DNA of 64,000 nucleotides from Sphaerochaetaceae bacterium (GCA_024405015.1 JAKSPE010000002.1:62001-126000); one strand, 5' to 3'. Positions 33,620-42,679 are shown, counted from the first letter of the stretch. Numbers and translations: made by a program. The notes: generated by a model from the letters alone, not told the origin.

Positions 33620-34653
33620 GCCTTGTTGTGCTTTCGGTAGAGACCTCGGAACTGGTCGTAGGTGATCTTCATCAGGTTGGCAGCCTCTTTCTGGTTGCCA
33701 CCGGCCTGAAGAAGAGCACGCTTTATGAAGCTTGCCTCAAGCTCATCCTTGGTCTTGTTCAGGCTGTCCAGCGGAAGGTCTTCGAAGGAAAACACTTTTG
33801 TTGGAACAATATTCGATTTAACAGGAGAGACGTTAGTTTCTTCTTCACTTCCTAATTTCGGGACATTGTCTTGTGTATTCACGTATGGATTCTCAAAAGG
33901 ATCCAGCTGGATGGATGAGATGATGTCCCCTTTGCTTCTGTAGACGGCACGTTCGATTGTGTTCTTGAGTTCTCTCACGTTTCCTGGCCAGTTGTAGCTT
34001 AGAAGTTTCTGCTGAACCTCTTGTGAGAACACCGGAGTGTCAAGCAAGCCGCATTCCATGGCCATTCTCTGCGCAAAGTAATTTGCGAGAATCAGGATGT
34101 CCTCTCCTCGTTCGCGAAGTGGTGGAATGAAAATGACTTCAAAGCTGAGTCTGTCCAGTAGATCTTCCTTGAATTTCCCTTCCTTACACATCTGTTTCAG
34201 GTCCGCATTGGTTGCACCGATGATTCTGACATCGGCTTCATGCGTAACAGAGGATCCGACTCGTTCATAGGTGCCGTATTCAACGACTCTGAGAATCTTC
34301 TCCTGAACCTGCATGGGAATGTTTCCGATCTCATCGAGAAAGAGCGTGCCGCCTTGAGCTTCCTCAAAGCGGCCTTTTCTCATTTTGGTGGCTCCGGTGA
34401 AAGCTCCCTGTTCATAGCCGAACAGTTCGCTTTCGATCAGAGTCGGGGCAAGGGCTGCGCAGTTGACGGTCACCAGGTTCTTTTGCCAACGCTTTGACAG
34501 GTAATGGAGACGGCTTGCTGCCACCTCCTTTCCGCTACCGCGCTCTCCTAATACTAGAACGCTTCTGTCCACAGATGCCGCGTCGGCGATGCGTCGTTGG
34601 AAGTCGAGGAAAACTTCTGATTCACCTATGTAACTGTCGTTATAACTGCTCAC
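33616..34653 (-). CDS. pspF: PspF-type sigma54 enhancer-binding activator
   Basis: About 345 residues. An AAA+ sigma54-activation domain begins at once: VLVLGERGSGKEVAASRLHY (Walker A), FGYEQGAFTGATKMRKGRFE with the GAFTGA loop that contacts sigma54, GGTLFLDEIGNIP (Walker B) and the WPGNVRELKNTIERAVYRSK box. A short C-terminal Fis-like helix-turn-helix ends the protein (NQKEAANLMKITYDQFRGLY). There is no N-terminal receiver domain, as in PspF. The GTG at 34653 is preferred; the open frame runs on to a TTG at 34689, but that stretch is the activator-site pair. No clear Shine-Dalgarno. Confidence 0.9.
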   Translation of the reverse strand: MSSYNDSYIGESEVFLDFQRRIADAASVDRSVLVLGERGSGKEVAASRLHYLSKRWQKNLVTVNCAALAPTLIESELFGYEQGAFTGATKMRKGRFEEAQGGTLFLDEIGNIPMQVQEKILRVVEYGTYERVGSSVTHEADVRIIGATNADLKQMCKEGKFKEDLLDRLSFEVIFIPPLRERGEDILILANYFAQRMAMECGLLDTPVFSQEVQQKLLSYNWPGNVRELKNTIERAVYRSKGDIISSIQLDPFENPYVNTQDNVPKLGSEEETNVSPVKSNIVPTKVFSFEDLPLDSLNKTKDELEASFIKRALLQAGGNQKEAANLMKITYDQFRGLYRKHNKA

Positions 34654-34654
34654 G

Positions 34655-34689
34655 TGGTTAAATTTACCATAGTTGGTAAAAAATGCCAA
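34655..34689. promoter_or_regulatory. Paired PspF-type activator sites for pspA-2
   Basis: TGGTTAAATTTACCA (34655-34669) and TTGGTAAAAAATGCCAA (34673-34689), between the divergent pspF and pspA-2 starts and about 60 bp upstream of the sigma54 promoter. They share the TTGG(T/C)AAA...TTTRCCAA form with the sites at 32790-32824. Confidence 0.75.
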
Positions 34690-34743
34690 TATAAAGTACG
34701 AAATAATATTGATAAAAGCGTTCTTTTATAGAAGAATGGCACT

Positions 34744-34759
34744 TGGCACGGTACTTGCT
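34744..34759 (+). promoter_or_regulatory. Sigma54 promoter of pspA-2 and pspC
   Basis: TGGCACGGTACTTGCT matches the -24/-12 consensus fully. Confidence 0.92.
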
Positions 34760-34792
34760 TTATAGATTGCGTAACGATAAGGAGAATTTGAA

Positions 34793-35446
34793 ATGGGAGT
34801 TTTTTCACGTTTTTTGGATATAGTAAATTCCAACATCAATGCACTTCTTGATCAGGCTGAAGATCCTGAGAAGATGATCAAGCTCATGATCAATGAGATG
34901 GAAGATACCATCATAGAAATCAAGACCAACTGTGCTGCCGCAATCGGAGCCGAGAACACAGCAAAGAGAAAGGTTGCTGACCTTGAGGCTTTGGTTGACC
35001 GCTGGCAAAAGCGTGCAGAGCTTGCCATCAGCAAGGGACGTGAGGACCTGGCTCGAGAGGCACTTCTTGAGAAGAAGAAGCTTGCCGCTGAGTTGGAAAA
35101 GCTCAAAGAGGAAAGTGATCGCTACGACAGACTTGTGCTGAAGTACAAAGCTGATATCGCAGCCCTTGATGAGAAACTTGCTTCTGCAAAGGCCAAGTTC
35201 CAGGCAATGCGAGAGAAGGCGAGAGCCGAGGCGGAGAGCAAGTCCAGCTTCCAGAGTAAGGCGACAGGCAAGAATGCAGATCCGATGGACCGCTTCAACC
35301 GCATGGAGGAGCGCATCGACAAGATGAACGCCAGACGCGAGCAGGAAGACAGTGCCAAGGATACCGAGGCAAAGTTCAAGGACCTTGAGGAAATGGATGA
35401 GATTGAGAGCGAACTCGAGCAGCTCAAAAAGAAGATGAACGGCTGA
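34793..35446 (+). CDS. pspA: PspA/IM30/Vipp1-family membrane stress protein, copy 2
   Basis: A 217-residue coiled-coil protein. It begins FSRFLDIVNSNINALLDQAE-DPEKMIKLMINEMEDTIIEI, closer to the standard PspA/Vipp1 N-terminus than copy 1. Heptads run to about residue 150, then a charged tail follows (RMEERIDKMNARREQEDSAK). Expected on the cytoplasmic face of the inner membrane during envelope stress. It is followed by pspC 28 bp downstream in the same operon, driven by the consensus sigma54 promoter. Confidence 0.93.
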   Translation: MGVFSRFLDIVNSNINALLDQAEDPEKMIKLMINEMEDTIIEIKTNCAAAIGAENTAKRKVADLEALVDRWQKRAELAISKGREDLAREALLEKKKLAAELEKLKEESDRYDRLVLKYKADIAALDEKLASAKAKFQAMREKARAEAESKSSFQSKATGKNADPMDRFNRMEERIDKMNARREQEDSAKDTEAKFKDLEEMDEIESELEQLKKKMNG

Positions 35447-35474
35447 CAGAGCTGGAAATTAGGAGAGAGAAATC

Positions 35475-35849
35475 ATGGCAACAAAGAGACTTTATAGAGC
35501 AAGAAAAGGTGAGATTCTGGGTGTATGCAGAGGAATCGCAGAATGGAGAGACCTTCCAGTGGATGCAGTCAGACTCATTTTCATCCTCATCGCCATTTTC
35601 ACAGCTGTATTCCCATGCCTTCTGATTTACATCGCACTAGGCCTGATTCTTCCAGTCAATCCATATGACGACGATGAAAATCGTGCCTACGGCGGAAGCA
35701 GAAGAGAGAGAAAGGCCAATCACAAGTACTACTACAATCCGGAACCTGAGGATTTTGTGAACGAGGAGCCAAAGGCTCAGGCAAATTCTGAGGACTATGA
35801 GAGAATGAAGAAGGAAAACGATTGGGACAATCGCTTCAGCAACAGCTGA
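35475..35849 (+). CDS. pspC: PspC-domain inner-membrane protein
   Basis: A 124-residue protein with the PspC domain in the first 65 residues: RLYRARKGEILGVCRGIAEW, then DLPVDAVRLIFILIAIF and a hydrophobic hairpin (FPCLLIYIALGLILPVNP). The remaining half is polar and charged and is probably cytoplasmic. PspC senses membrane damage and recruits PspA. No pspB is present. Start follows AGGAGAG. Confidence 0.93.
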   Translation: MATKRLYRARKGEILGVCRGIAEWRDLPVDAVRLIFILIAIFTAVFPCLLIYIALGLILPVNPYDDDENRAYGGSRRERKANHKYYYNPEPEDFVNEEPKAQANSEDYERMKKENDWDNRFSNS

Positions 35850-35863
35850 CAGTCAGAATAGAA

Positions 35864-37813
35864 TCAACTTGCAGGCTTCGAAAGGTCATACAACTTTCGG
35901 AGCCTGTTTTCTATGGTGTGGTTGATGGTATCTGGTGGGAAGTTTCCCTTGACGTTACGCTTTCCGCTCTGGCGCAGTGTCAGGATCTCCATGCCTTCAT
36001 CAATAGAGGAAATCGGATAGATGTGGAACTTGCCGCACTCGATTGCCTTAAGAACCTTCTCCGGCAAGATGAGCGTCTTGATGTTCTGCTTCGGAATGAT
36101 GACACCCTGGCGTCCGGTCAGACCCATGATTTCGCAGATGGAGAAGAATCCTGTGATCTTTTCGTTGATGCCTCCAACCGGCTGGATGTCACCAAGCTGG
36201 TTGACCGATCCCGTTACGGCAATGTCCTGTCGAACCGGAAGCTCACCAATGGCGGAAAGCAAGGCAAAAAGTTCTGCCGATGAGGCGCTGTCGCCGTCGA
36301 CCTCGGCATAGGACTGTTCAAAACAGATTCCGGCATAGACCGAAAGCGGGAAGGTTCTTGCATACTGCTTTCGAAGATATCCCTGCAAAATCAGAAGACC
36401 CTTGTCGTGGATTTCTCCGGAAAGTCCTGCCTCGTGCTCAATGTTCACAATGCCCTCAGAGCCAGGGGCGACGGAAACGGAAATGACAGTAGGGGTTCCA
36501 AACGATGCCAGGCCGCGGTCCATGACTGCAAGGCCATTGAGAACTCCAACTTTGGTTCCCTCAAGCGAAATGACCATCTCACCGTTTCGGATCTCCTGGT
36601 TGATCTTGTCTTCGGTAAGTCCATTGGCGAAATCGCGCTCTTCCATGGCACGCCTGATGCAGATGTCATCGATGATATCGATGCCTTCGCGTTGGGCAAT
36701 GTAGTTTGCTTCAAAGAGAAGGTCCCCCAAGAACGAAAGCTTTGTGGTAAGCTCCTCTCGCATTTCCGCATACCAGGAACTGTAGACAAGCATTTCGCAA
36801 ATGGCGGAGTCTGTCACATCCTTAAGACTGTTTTTCTCGATGATGTTCAGAATATAGGCAATTGTTCCGCTGATATTCTCATCGGTTGCCGGCATGGAGA
36901 AGTCAAACTCTGAGGAGACTTTGAAGAGTCTCAGGAACTCGTCGTCGGACTCGCAGAGCTTGTCGTAAAGCTCATCGCTTCCGATGAGAATCACCTTGGT
37001 GGCAATCGGTTCTGTGACAGGTCTTATGAAGGCAGGATCCTTGTCGCTGTTGCTTCGGATGATGAAGCTTGAACTTTCCGCATACAGTTTCAGGCTGTCC
37101 CAAAGACCTTCCTGGGAAAGCACCTTGTCGGCTCGTACCACAAAGAACCCTCCTGCTGCATCAATGATGGAGCCAGAGGTTAGTCTCATATGGGTGAATT
37201 CACTTCTTGCAGTGATCTGTCCAAAGAGGTTTGTGTGGGTTGGATGGTATTCCTCAATGAGTGCGCAATCGTTCTTTCCCTGATTGTCGCAAATGAGGTT
37301 TACACGATATTTCTCGCTCTGGTCGTCGTGGCAGGCAAGTGCTTCTCGTACCTGGGAGAAATACTGGTCAACAAGGACGGATGAGCTGCCCTGTAGCTGT
37401 TTTTGGGCTTCGCAGGCTTCCTTTGTGGCCTCGTCCCAGTATTTTCGCTCGACAAGGTCTGCGACAAAGTCCATCTTGGTTCTGAGAGTGCTTCCCATAG
37501 GGCTTGGGAGGGTCAGAAGGAACGGGGACTGTGGTCGTTTGAAGTTGAAGACGTAGGCGACATCGCAGATCTGCCTTGGCTTTGTCAGCGTCTTTGCAAG
37601 CTCGCGCACTGCACTGTGTCTACCAGTTCCATCTTCACCGCTGATGTAGATGTTGTAGCCTTTTGTGTTGACGTTCATTCCCATCTGGAGGGCACGGATG
37701 GCACGTGGCTGACCGATGATTCCGCTTTTGTTGCAGGCTTTTCTCAGTTTGGAGATTCTGCTTTCGTCATATGTGAAATGTGCCTGCTGGGCACTAAGTT
37801 CCTCGTTCTTCAT
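35864..37813 (-). CDS. Lon-like S16 protease with AAA_32-type ATPase domain
   Basis: A 649-residue protein. The P-loop is YNIYISGEDGTGRHSAVREL, with Arg in place of the usual Lys, as is common in the AAA_32 Lon-like group. A coiled middle segment follows. The C-terminal serine-lysine protease domain is intact: AEVDGDSASSAELFALLSAI with the nucleophile Ser, and PVGGINEKITGFF with the catalytic Lys. It is presumably a cytosolic protease. Its promoter is textbook: TTGACA (37848-37843), 17 bp, TAAAAT (37825-37820), then only 6 nt to the ATG, so it is predicted to be leaderless; it overlaps the divergent NIF3 promoter. Confidence 0.87.
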   Translation of the reverse strand: MKNEELSAQQAHFTYDESRISKLRKACNKSGIIGQPRAIRALQMGMNVNTKGYNIYISGEDGTGRHSAVRELAKTLTKPRQICDVAYVFNFKRPQSPFLLTLPSPMGSTLRTKMDFVADLVERKYWDEATKEACEAQKQLQGSSSVLVDQYFSQVREALACHDDQSEKYRVNLICDNQGKNDCALIEEYHPTHTNLFGQITARSEFTHMRLTSGSIIDAAGGFFVVRADKVLSQEGLWDSLKLYAESSSFIIRSNSDKDPAFIRPVTEPIATKVILIGSDELYDKLCESDDEFLRLFKVSSEFDFSMPATDENISGTIAYILNIIEKNSLKDVTDSAICEMLVYSSWYAEMREELTTKLSFLGDLLFEANYIAQREGIDIIDDICIRRAMEERDFANGLTEDKINQEIRNGEMVISLEGTKVGVLNGLAVMDRGLASFGTPTVISVSVAPGSEGIVNIEHEAGLSGEIHDKGLLILQGYLRKQYARTFPLSVYAGICFEQSYAEVDGDSASSAELFALLSAIGELPVRQDIAVTGSVNQLGDIQPVGGINEKITGFFSICEIMGLTGRQGVIIPKQNIKTLILPEKVLKAIECGKFHIYPISSIDEGMEILTLRQSGKRNVKGNFPPDTINHTIENRLRKLYDLSKPAS

Positions 37814-37866
37814 GGCTTGATTTTAGGTAGTGGCAAAACGCATGTCAATAAACTATAATCTGCACT

Positions 37867-38625
37867 ATGAAAATGAATGATTTCGTGCAGAGAATGACAG
37901 AGGTACTGAATATCGGTGACTATGCGTCCACCGACATTTCGCTCAACGGCCTTCAGGTGGGAGACCTGAATAAGGACATCCATAAGGTTGCCTTCGCCGT
38001 GGATGCAAGTCTTGCCACCATCAAGGCTGCAATTGACCTTGGTGCAGACCTTCTGTTCACCCATCACGGAATCTTCTGGGGAAAGCCTCTTGCCATAACA
38101 GGTCGCCATTACGACCGCGTGAAGGCAATGCTGGATGCAGACCTTGCGCTGTTTGCCTGTCATTTGCCATTGGATTGTCATCCGACTTTGGGAAACAATG
38201 CCCAGATGGCGATGCGCCTTGGCATGACCGCTATTGAGCCGTTCTCCTATTACCGTGGTGTCAAGGTCGGCTACAAGGGAGTTCTTCCGACTCCTATGAC
38301 AGCCGACCAGATCATTGAAAAACTCGGTATCCGAAGAAACCCGACGAATTTCTTCATCCATGGGGATAAGGCGTTTCGAACGGTCGGAATCGTATCGGGC
38401 GAGGGTGCCTTTGACGTCTATCAGGCAATGGCCCAAGGGCTTGATTGCCTCATCAGTGGAGAAAGCCAGTACTCGACGGTCAATGACTGCTTGGAAGCTG
38501 GAATGTCCATGCTGTGCATCGGCCACTATGAGACGGAGACGTTTGGCGTCAAGGCCGTCATGGACATGGTCAAAAACGAATATGGACTTGATGTGTGCTT
38601 TGTTGATATCCCGCTTGGTTTGTAA
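37867..38625 (+). CDS. NIF3/GTP cyclohydrolase I type 2-like dinuclear metal protein
   Basis: A 252-residue protein of the NIF3 (YbgI) family. Metal-binding segments are visible: LGADLLFTHHGIFWGKPLAI, FACHLPLDCHPTLGNNAQ, and the C-terminal GIVSGEGAFDVYQAM and CIGHYETETFGVKAV. It probably forms a ring-shaped hexamer; the molecular function of the family is unclear. TATAAT (37854-37859) ends 7 nt before the ATG, with no Shine-Dalgarno. It is the first gene of a run continuing into lspA. Confidence 0.92.
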   Translation: MKMNDFVQRMTEVLNIGDYASTDISLNGLQVGDLNKDIHKVAFAVDASLATIKAAIDLGADLLFTHHGIFWGKPLAITGRHYDRVKAMLDADLALFACHLPLDCHPTLGNNAQMAMRLGMTAIEPFSYYRGVKVGYKGVLPTPMTADQIIEKLGIRRNPTNFFIHGDKAFRTVGIVSGEGAFDVYQAMAQGLDCLISGESQYSTVNDCLEAGMSMLCIGHYETETFGVKAVMDMVKNEYGLDVCFVDIPLGL

Positions 38626-38637
38626 TATATTTCAGTT

Positions 38638-39150
38638 ATGAAGAACGCAAAGAGATATCTTCCACTTCTATTGACTCTCTTTCTTGTGGTGTTTGACCAG
38701 ATCACAAAGGTCCTGGTCATGAAAAACATCCCAGTCGATACGATTGCTGCGCGTTATCTCAATGATTTTCTGATCATCTGTCATGTCAGAAACACTGGTG
38801 CCGCCTTCAGTTTCGGTGCAAACGGTTCCCAGTTCTTCCGCATTCTGATGTTCATCATCATGCCTGTCGCCCTCATGGGTGCTCTGCTTTGGACCATCGT
38901 CACAAAGAGAGAGATTCTCACAACGGTGCAGCGTTGGTTCGTGGCTGGAATCCTTGGCGGCGGAATCGGAACCCTGATTGACAGGATCTTCCGTTTCCAT
39001 GATGGAGTTGTCGATTTCATCAGTGTGAAGTTCTTTGGTATCCTTGGAATGGATCGCTGGCCGACATTCAACATAAGCGACAGTTGCGTTGTCGTATTCG
39101 TGATTCTATTCGCCGTTTCCGTACTTTTCACAAAGGAGAACAAAAAATGA
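38638..39150 (+). CDS. lspA: Lipoprotein signal peptidase (signal peptidase II)
   Basis: A 170-residue inner-membrane aspartyl protease with four membrane helices, which cleaves prolipoprotein signal peptides. Motifs: HVRNTGAAFSFGANG, GGGIGTLIDRIFRFHDGVVD with the first catalytic Asp, and FNISDSCVVVFVILF with the second. Length is normal. TTGATA-17 bp-TATATT places the start of transcription at or beside the ATG, so it is another predicted leaderless start, although read-through from the NIF3 gene 12 bp upstream is also possible. Confidence 0.95.
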   Translation: MKNAKRYLPLLLTLFLVVFDQITKVLVMKNIPVDTIAARYLNDFLIICHVRNTGAAFSFGANGSQFFRILMFIIMPVALMGALLWTIVTKREILTTVQRWFVAGILGGGIGTLIDRIFRFHDGVVDFISVKFFGILGMDRWPTFNISDSCVVVFVILFAVSVLFTKENKK

Positions 39151-39470
39151 AAAACAAAAAGGCCAATACAGCTCTATTCATGGTCATTGCCACCATTCTC
39201 AATGTCGTTCTGATGCTTTTATTTTTGACTATCGGTTTTGTTCTGCTTGCAGCTTTCGGTAGCGGTGATGACAGCAACGGCCAGGTCGCCTGGACCATGA
39301 TTATCTTCATCGGTTCCCTGGCTCTGTCCTGGACACTGTATGCACTGATGGTCAAGGCCTATTCCAAGCGTGTGGACATGGACGAGACCTTTGCTCCGAT
39401 TTCCTTTAAGGGAAAGAAGTCCAAGAAACCAGCCCAGGGTAGTGACAGCATGTCCAGCATGAAGGGGTGA
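39147..39470 (+). CDS. Small two-helix membrane protein
   Basis: A 107-residue protein with two hydrophobic helices (TALFMVIATILNVVLMLLFL and MIIFIGSLALSWTLYALMVK) and a basic C-terminal tail (FKGKKSKKPAQG). Its ATG overlaps the lspA stop (ATGA) and is preceded by AAGGAG within lspA, so expression is coupled to lspA. Function unknown; position suggests a link to lipoprotein or envelope biogenesis. Confidence 0.75.
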   Translation: MKNKKANTALFMVIATILNVVLMLLFLTIGFVLLAAFGSGDDSNGQVAWTMIIFIGSLALSWTLYALMVKAYSKRVDMDETFAPISFKGKKSKKPAQGSDSMSSMKG

Positions 39471-39474
39471 CCGT

Positions 39475-40467
39475 TTGCAGGACCTTGAGAAATGCCGCTG
39501 GTTTCCGTTCAGCGATGAACCGCTGGTGACGGGAAAGGACTACATACCAAAATGCTGTGATCCTCAGATTCTCCTTCCGGAGCAGAGTTGCGACGGCAAA
39601 TGGCATCTGTTCTTCCATTCCTGGATCGGACTTCACCATTTCATTTCCACAAGTGGCATTGCCTGGGAACCTCGAAAGATGATTGAGGTTCGAGGCCATT
39701 CTCCATTCATTTTCACCGAGAACGAGAACTACTACCTCATCTATGAGAAGCACGATCGGAACATTCCTTTCGTCAGCCGCAGAACTGGAGACGGAAAGCG
39801 TGACAGTTACTCCTGCATCGAGATGCGATCCAGTACAGACCTGGTGACATGGAGTAAGCCTAGAATCCTTCTTGATAGCCGTACAATTCCATTTGCTGGT
39901 GATTATTTGCGCTATCCTCGCATTTCACGCCCTCAGCTGATCAAGGCTGGCGATGAGTACCGACTGTATTTTGGCGCTTCCCATCTGGAACTTCCGGATA
40001 CCAGACAGAAGGTCTCCAGGTATTTTGGCTATGTGTCTTCCATGTCTCTCAATGGACCATACACCATGCCAAAACCAGAGCGTCCACTGCTGGAGCCGAT
40101 TCCTGACGACAAGTGGTCGAACCTCGGTTGCGGAAGCATCCGTGTCGTCCCATGCGATGATGTGCTTTATGCTTTCCAGTGCCCTGTGTATTGGGATTCG
40201 GAAAAGAGAAGGACAAGTTCGTGCCTGATTCTTCTCAGAAGCTTTGATGGCTTTAACTGGGAGCGCGTCAGCGACACACCGATTCTTGTGCCTGCAGAAC
40301 GTGGCTGGTCCAGCTCATACATCATGGGCTGTGATGTCCACTACAAGGCCGATGAGAAATGCTGGTATTGCTATTTCTCCGCAAGTGGCAGCAAGAAGCT
40401 TCTGTTCAAGATGGAGTCCATTGGTCTTCTGATTGGAAGTGTTCCTGACAAACGCCAGAGAATCTGA
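39475..40467 (+). CDS. Five-bladed beta-propeller, glycoside hydrolase-like (GH43/GH130 clan look)
   Basis: A 330-residue protein without signal peptide. Its blade-like repeats are typical of clan F/J propeller enzymes: CCDPQILLPEQ near residue 28, GKWHLFFHSW, HSPFIFTENENYYLIYEKHD, SRPQLIKAGDEYRLYFGASH, and GCGSIRVVPCDDVLYAFQCP. Catalytic carboxylates cannot be assigned, so it may be an inactive or unusual glycosidase. It starts with TTG, 8 nt after GGGG, directly after the small membrane protein gene, in the same run. Confidence 0.6.
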   Translation: MQDLEKCRWFPFSDEPLVTGKDYIPKCCDPQILLPEQSCDGKWHLFFHSWIGLHHFISTSGIAWEPRKMIEVRGHSPFIFTENENYYLIYEKHDRNIPFVSRRTGDGKRDSYSCIEMRSSTDLVTWSKPRILLDSRTIPFAGDYLRYPRISRPQLIKAGDEYRLYFGASHLELPDTRQKVSRYFGYVSSMSLNGPYTMPKPERPLLEPIPDDKWSNLGCGSIRVVPCDDVLYAFQCPVYWDSEKRRTSSCLILLRSFDGFNWERVSDTPILVPAERGWSSSYIMGCDVHYKADEKCWYCYFSASGSKKLLFKMESIGLLIGSVPDKRQRI

Positions 40468-41502
40468 TCACTGAACGATCAGATGCGGTTTCTTCTCAAG
40501 CTCTTTCCTTTCTTTCTTGGAAAGGAGCTCAATTCCATTGACACCTCTTCCTCCGACGAATGCGCTGATTGCGAACATGGCGTCCTTCCATGCCTCTAGA
40601 GATGGGAAGTCAATGAAACTGTGTACCATGCCCTTGATTTCAAGGAATTTTGAAGGAGTGTCTGCGCTGGAAAGTGCTTCGCTGTAGAGTTTGGAGTCGT
40701 CAAGAAGCGGATCCAGCTCTCCGGACAGGATGAGAGTTTCCGGAAGACGGGAGTGGTCTTTGGCAAGAAGTGGTGAGAACATCGGATCAAGGATATCCTT
40801 CGGTTCGCGAGAGTAGTTCTGGATGAAGAAGTTCATCTTCTTGTCTGTCAGCGTTGGGCTGTCCTTGAACTTCTCGTGGCTTTCGGTTCTCATTCTGCAG
40901 TCTGTAATTGGAGAAATCAGAATCTGGCCCGCAATTTTCGGACCTTTTCTGTCACGTGCAAGCCTACTGACATTGGCCGCGAGGTTTCCACCTGCGCAGT
41001 TTCCCATGACATAGATCTTGTCTGGGTCGACCTTCCAGTATCGTGCACCCTGTGCTGCCCAAAGGAATGCACTGTAGCAATCCTCGACCGGGGTTGGGAA
41101 CTTGAACTGTGGGGCCAGTCGGAAATCAACTGCCAGAACGGTGGCTCCTGTGGTATTGCAGATGTTGCTGCACACAGCAGCGCATTTTCCCATGTTTCCA
41201 AGCATCCATCCGCCATCATGGAAGTAGATGATCAGGGAGTTCTGACCTGTGATGGCTTTGTCTCTGACCTTCTCGAACAGGTAGCCTGTAACGGCACCGT
41301 CGGTGACCGGAATGATGAACGTCCGCTTGAGGATGTCCTTGGTCTTTGGGCTGTACAGTTTGCGGAATGCTCTTGAGTTGAAATCGGAACGGTTGTATGA
41401 ATCGATCTCTGCCTGCGTTGCAGTTGTGACGTCTGCAAGTCCGACAGTCTTTTTTACCTTGAGGATTCTTTTGAGATCAGATGGCAATTCATAATCGTTC
41501 AT
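40468..41502 (-). CDS. Alpha/beta hydrolase of the hormone-sensitive-lipase group with Cys nucleophile
   Basis: A 344-residue protein. The oxyanion motif is LIIYFHDGGWMLGN (HGG type), and the nucleophile elbow is YVMGNCAGGNLAA, where the family has GDSAGG: the Ser is replaced by Cys. The Asp (LSGELDPLLDDSKLY) and His (IKGMVHSFIDF) of the triad are kept. It may be a cysteine variant with altered acyl chemistry or a weak esterase. Start is the ATG at 41502 (MNDYELPSDL); an in-frame TTG three codons upstream is less likely. Its stop meets the convergent propeller gene. Confidence 0.85.
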   Translation of the reverse strand: MNDYELPSDLKRILKVKKTVGLADVTTATQAEIDSYNRSDFNSRAFRKLYSPKTKDILKRTFIIPVTDGAVTGYLFEKVRDKAITGQNSLIIYFHDGGWMLGNMGKCAAVCSNICNTTGATVLAVDFRLAPQFKFPTPVEDCYSAFLWAAQGARYWKVDPDKIYVMGNCAGGNLAANVSRLARDRKGPKIAGQILISPITDCRMRTESHEKFKDSPTLTDKKMNFFIQNYSREPKDILDPMFSPLLAKDHSRLPETLILSGELDPLLDDSKLYSEALSSADTPSKFLEIKGMVHSFIDFPSLEAWKDAMFAISAFVGGRGVNGIELLSKKERKELEKKPHLIVQ

Positions 41503-41665
41503 AATCGCCAAATATGATATAATAAAACCTGTTTTGGTTCAACTTTTTAGTTTGGCCCAAAATTTGACGTGATTTTTTTAGTAAAATGGACAAAAGAAAT
41601 GCGTTCCACTTGTGCTTTTTCAGCAGGATACACAAGGGTGGAAGGCAGGTGTCCGAGGTGGTGAT

Positions 41666-42679
41666 ATGATTTTAGTTACTGGTGGAGCAGGTTTCATTGG
41701 AACCCATGCCTGTGTAGAACTGATGCAGGCCGGCTATGAGGTCGTTGTTGTGGACAATCTGGTCAATAGCCATGAGAAGTCATTGGATCGTGTTGCAATG
41801 ATTACCGGAAAGCGCCCTCTATTCTTTAAGGTAGATGTGTGTGATGAAAAGGCCCTGAATCAGGTCTTTGACCAGTGTGACATTGAAGGAGTCATCCATT
41901 TTGCGGGACTCAAGGCAGTAGGCGAGAGTGTGCAGAAGCCTCTTGAGTACTACCAGAACAACCTGGATGCTGACTTTGTCCTGTGCAAGGTTATGAAAGC
42001 CCATGGTGTGAAGAACCTTGTCTTCTCCTCCAGTGCAACCGTCTATTCCGGTGACAATGAGATGCCGCTCAACGAATCCAGCAAGACTGGAAACTGCACA
42101 AATCCTTATGGTTGGACAAAATACATGGGAGAGCAGATCTTCAAGGGTCTTTGCGTTGCAGACCCAGAGCTCTCCATTGTGCTTCTTCGTTACTTCAATC
42201 CGGTTGGAGCCCACGAATCCGGTCTCATCGGAGAGGACCCGCAGGGAATTCCAAATAACCTCATGCCATATGTGTCCCAGGTTGCCATCGGAAAGCGAGA
42301 CCACCTTACCGTCTTTGGTGATGACTACGATACCCCAGATGGAACCGGTGTCCGCGACTATATCCATGTCGTGGACCTTGCAAAAGCCCATGTTCTGGCT
42401 GTGCGTTATGCTGCAGAGCACAAGGGTTGTGAGATCTTCAACATCGGAACCGGTAACGGATCCAGCGTTTTGGATATGGTGCATGCCTTTGAGAAGGCAA
42501 GTGGGAAGAAGGTCCCTTATGTCGTGGGTCCTAGAAGAGCTGGAGACCTTGCAACTGTCTATGCTGGAACTGAAAAGGCAAGAAAAGAACTAGGATTTGT
42601 GGCACAGTATGATCTTGAGCGTATGTGCGCCGACTCCTGGAGATGGCAGAGCATGAACCCAAACGGCTTCGAAAATTGA
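41666..42679 (+). CDS. galE: UDP-glucose 4-epimerase
   Basis: A 337-residue extended short-chain dehydrogenase interconverting UDP-glucose and UDP-galactose (often also the GlcNAc pair). It has the NAD-binding MILVTGGAGFIGTHACVELM, FAGLKAVGESVQKPLEYY, the catalytic VFSSSATVYS with the active-site Ser and NPYGWTKYMGE (YxxxK), and LRYFNPVGAHESGLIGEDPQ. Start at 41666 follows GAGGTGG. It is a stand-alone gene; precursor supply for surface glycans is the likely role. Confidence 0.96.
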   Translation: MILVTGGAGFIGTHACVELMQAGYEVVVVDNLVNSHEKSLDRVAMITGKRPLFFKVDVCDEKALNQVFDQCDIEGVIHFAGLKAVGESVQKPLEYYQNNLDADFVLCKVMKAHGVKNLVFSSSATVYSGDNEMPLNESSKTGNCTNPYGWTKYMGEQIFKGLCVADPELSIVLLRYFNPVGAHESGLIGEDPQGIPNNLMPYVSQVAIGKRDHLTVFGDDYDTPDGTGVRDYIHVVDLAKAHVLAVRYAAEHKGCEIFNIGTGNGSSVLDMVHAFEKASGKKVPYVVGPRRAGDLATVYAGTEKARKELGFVAQYDLERMCADSWRWQSMNPNGFEN

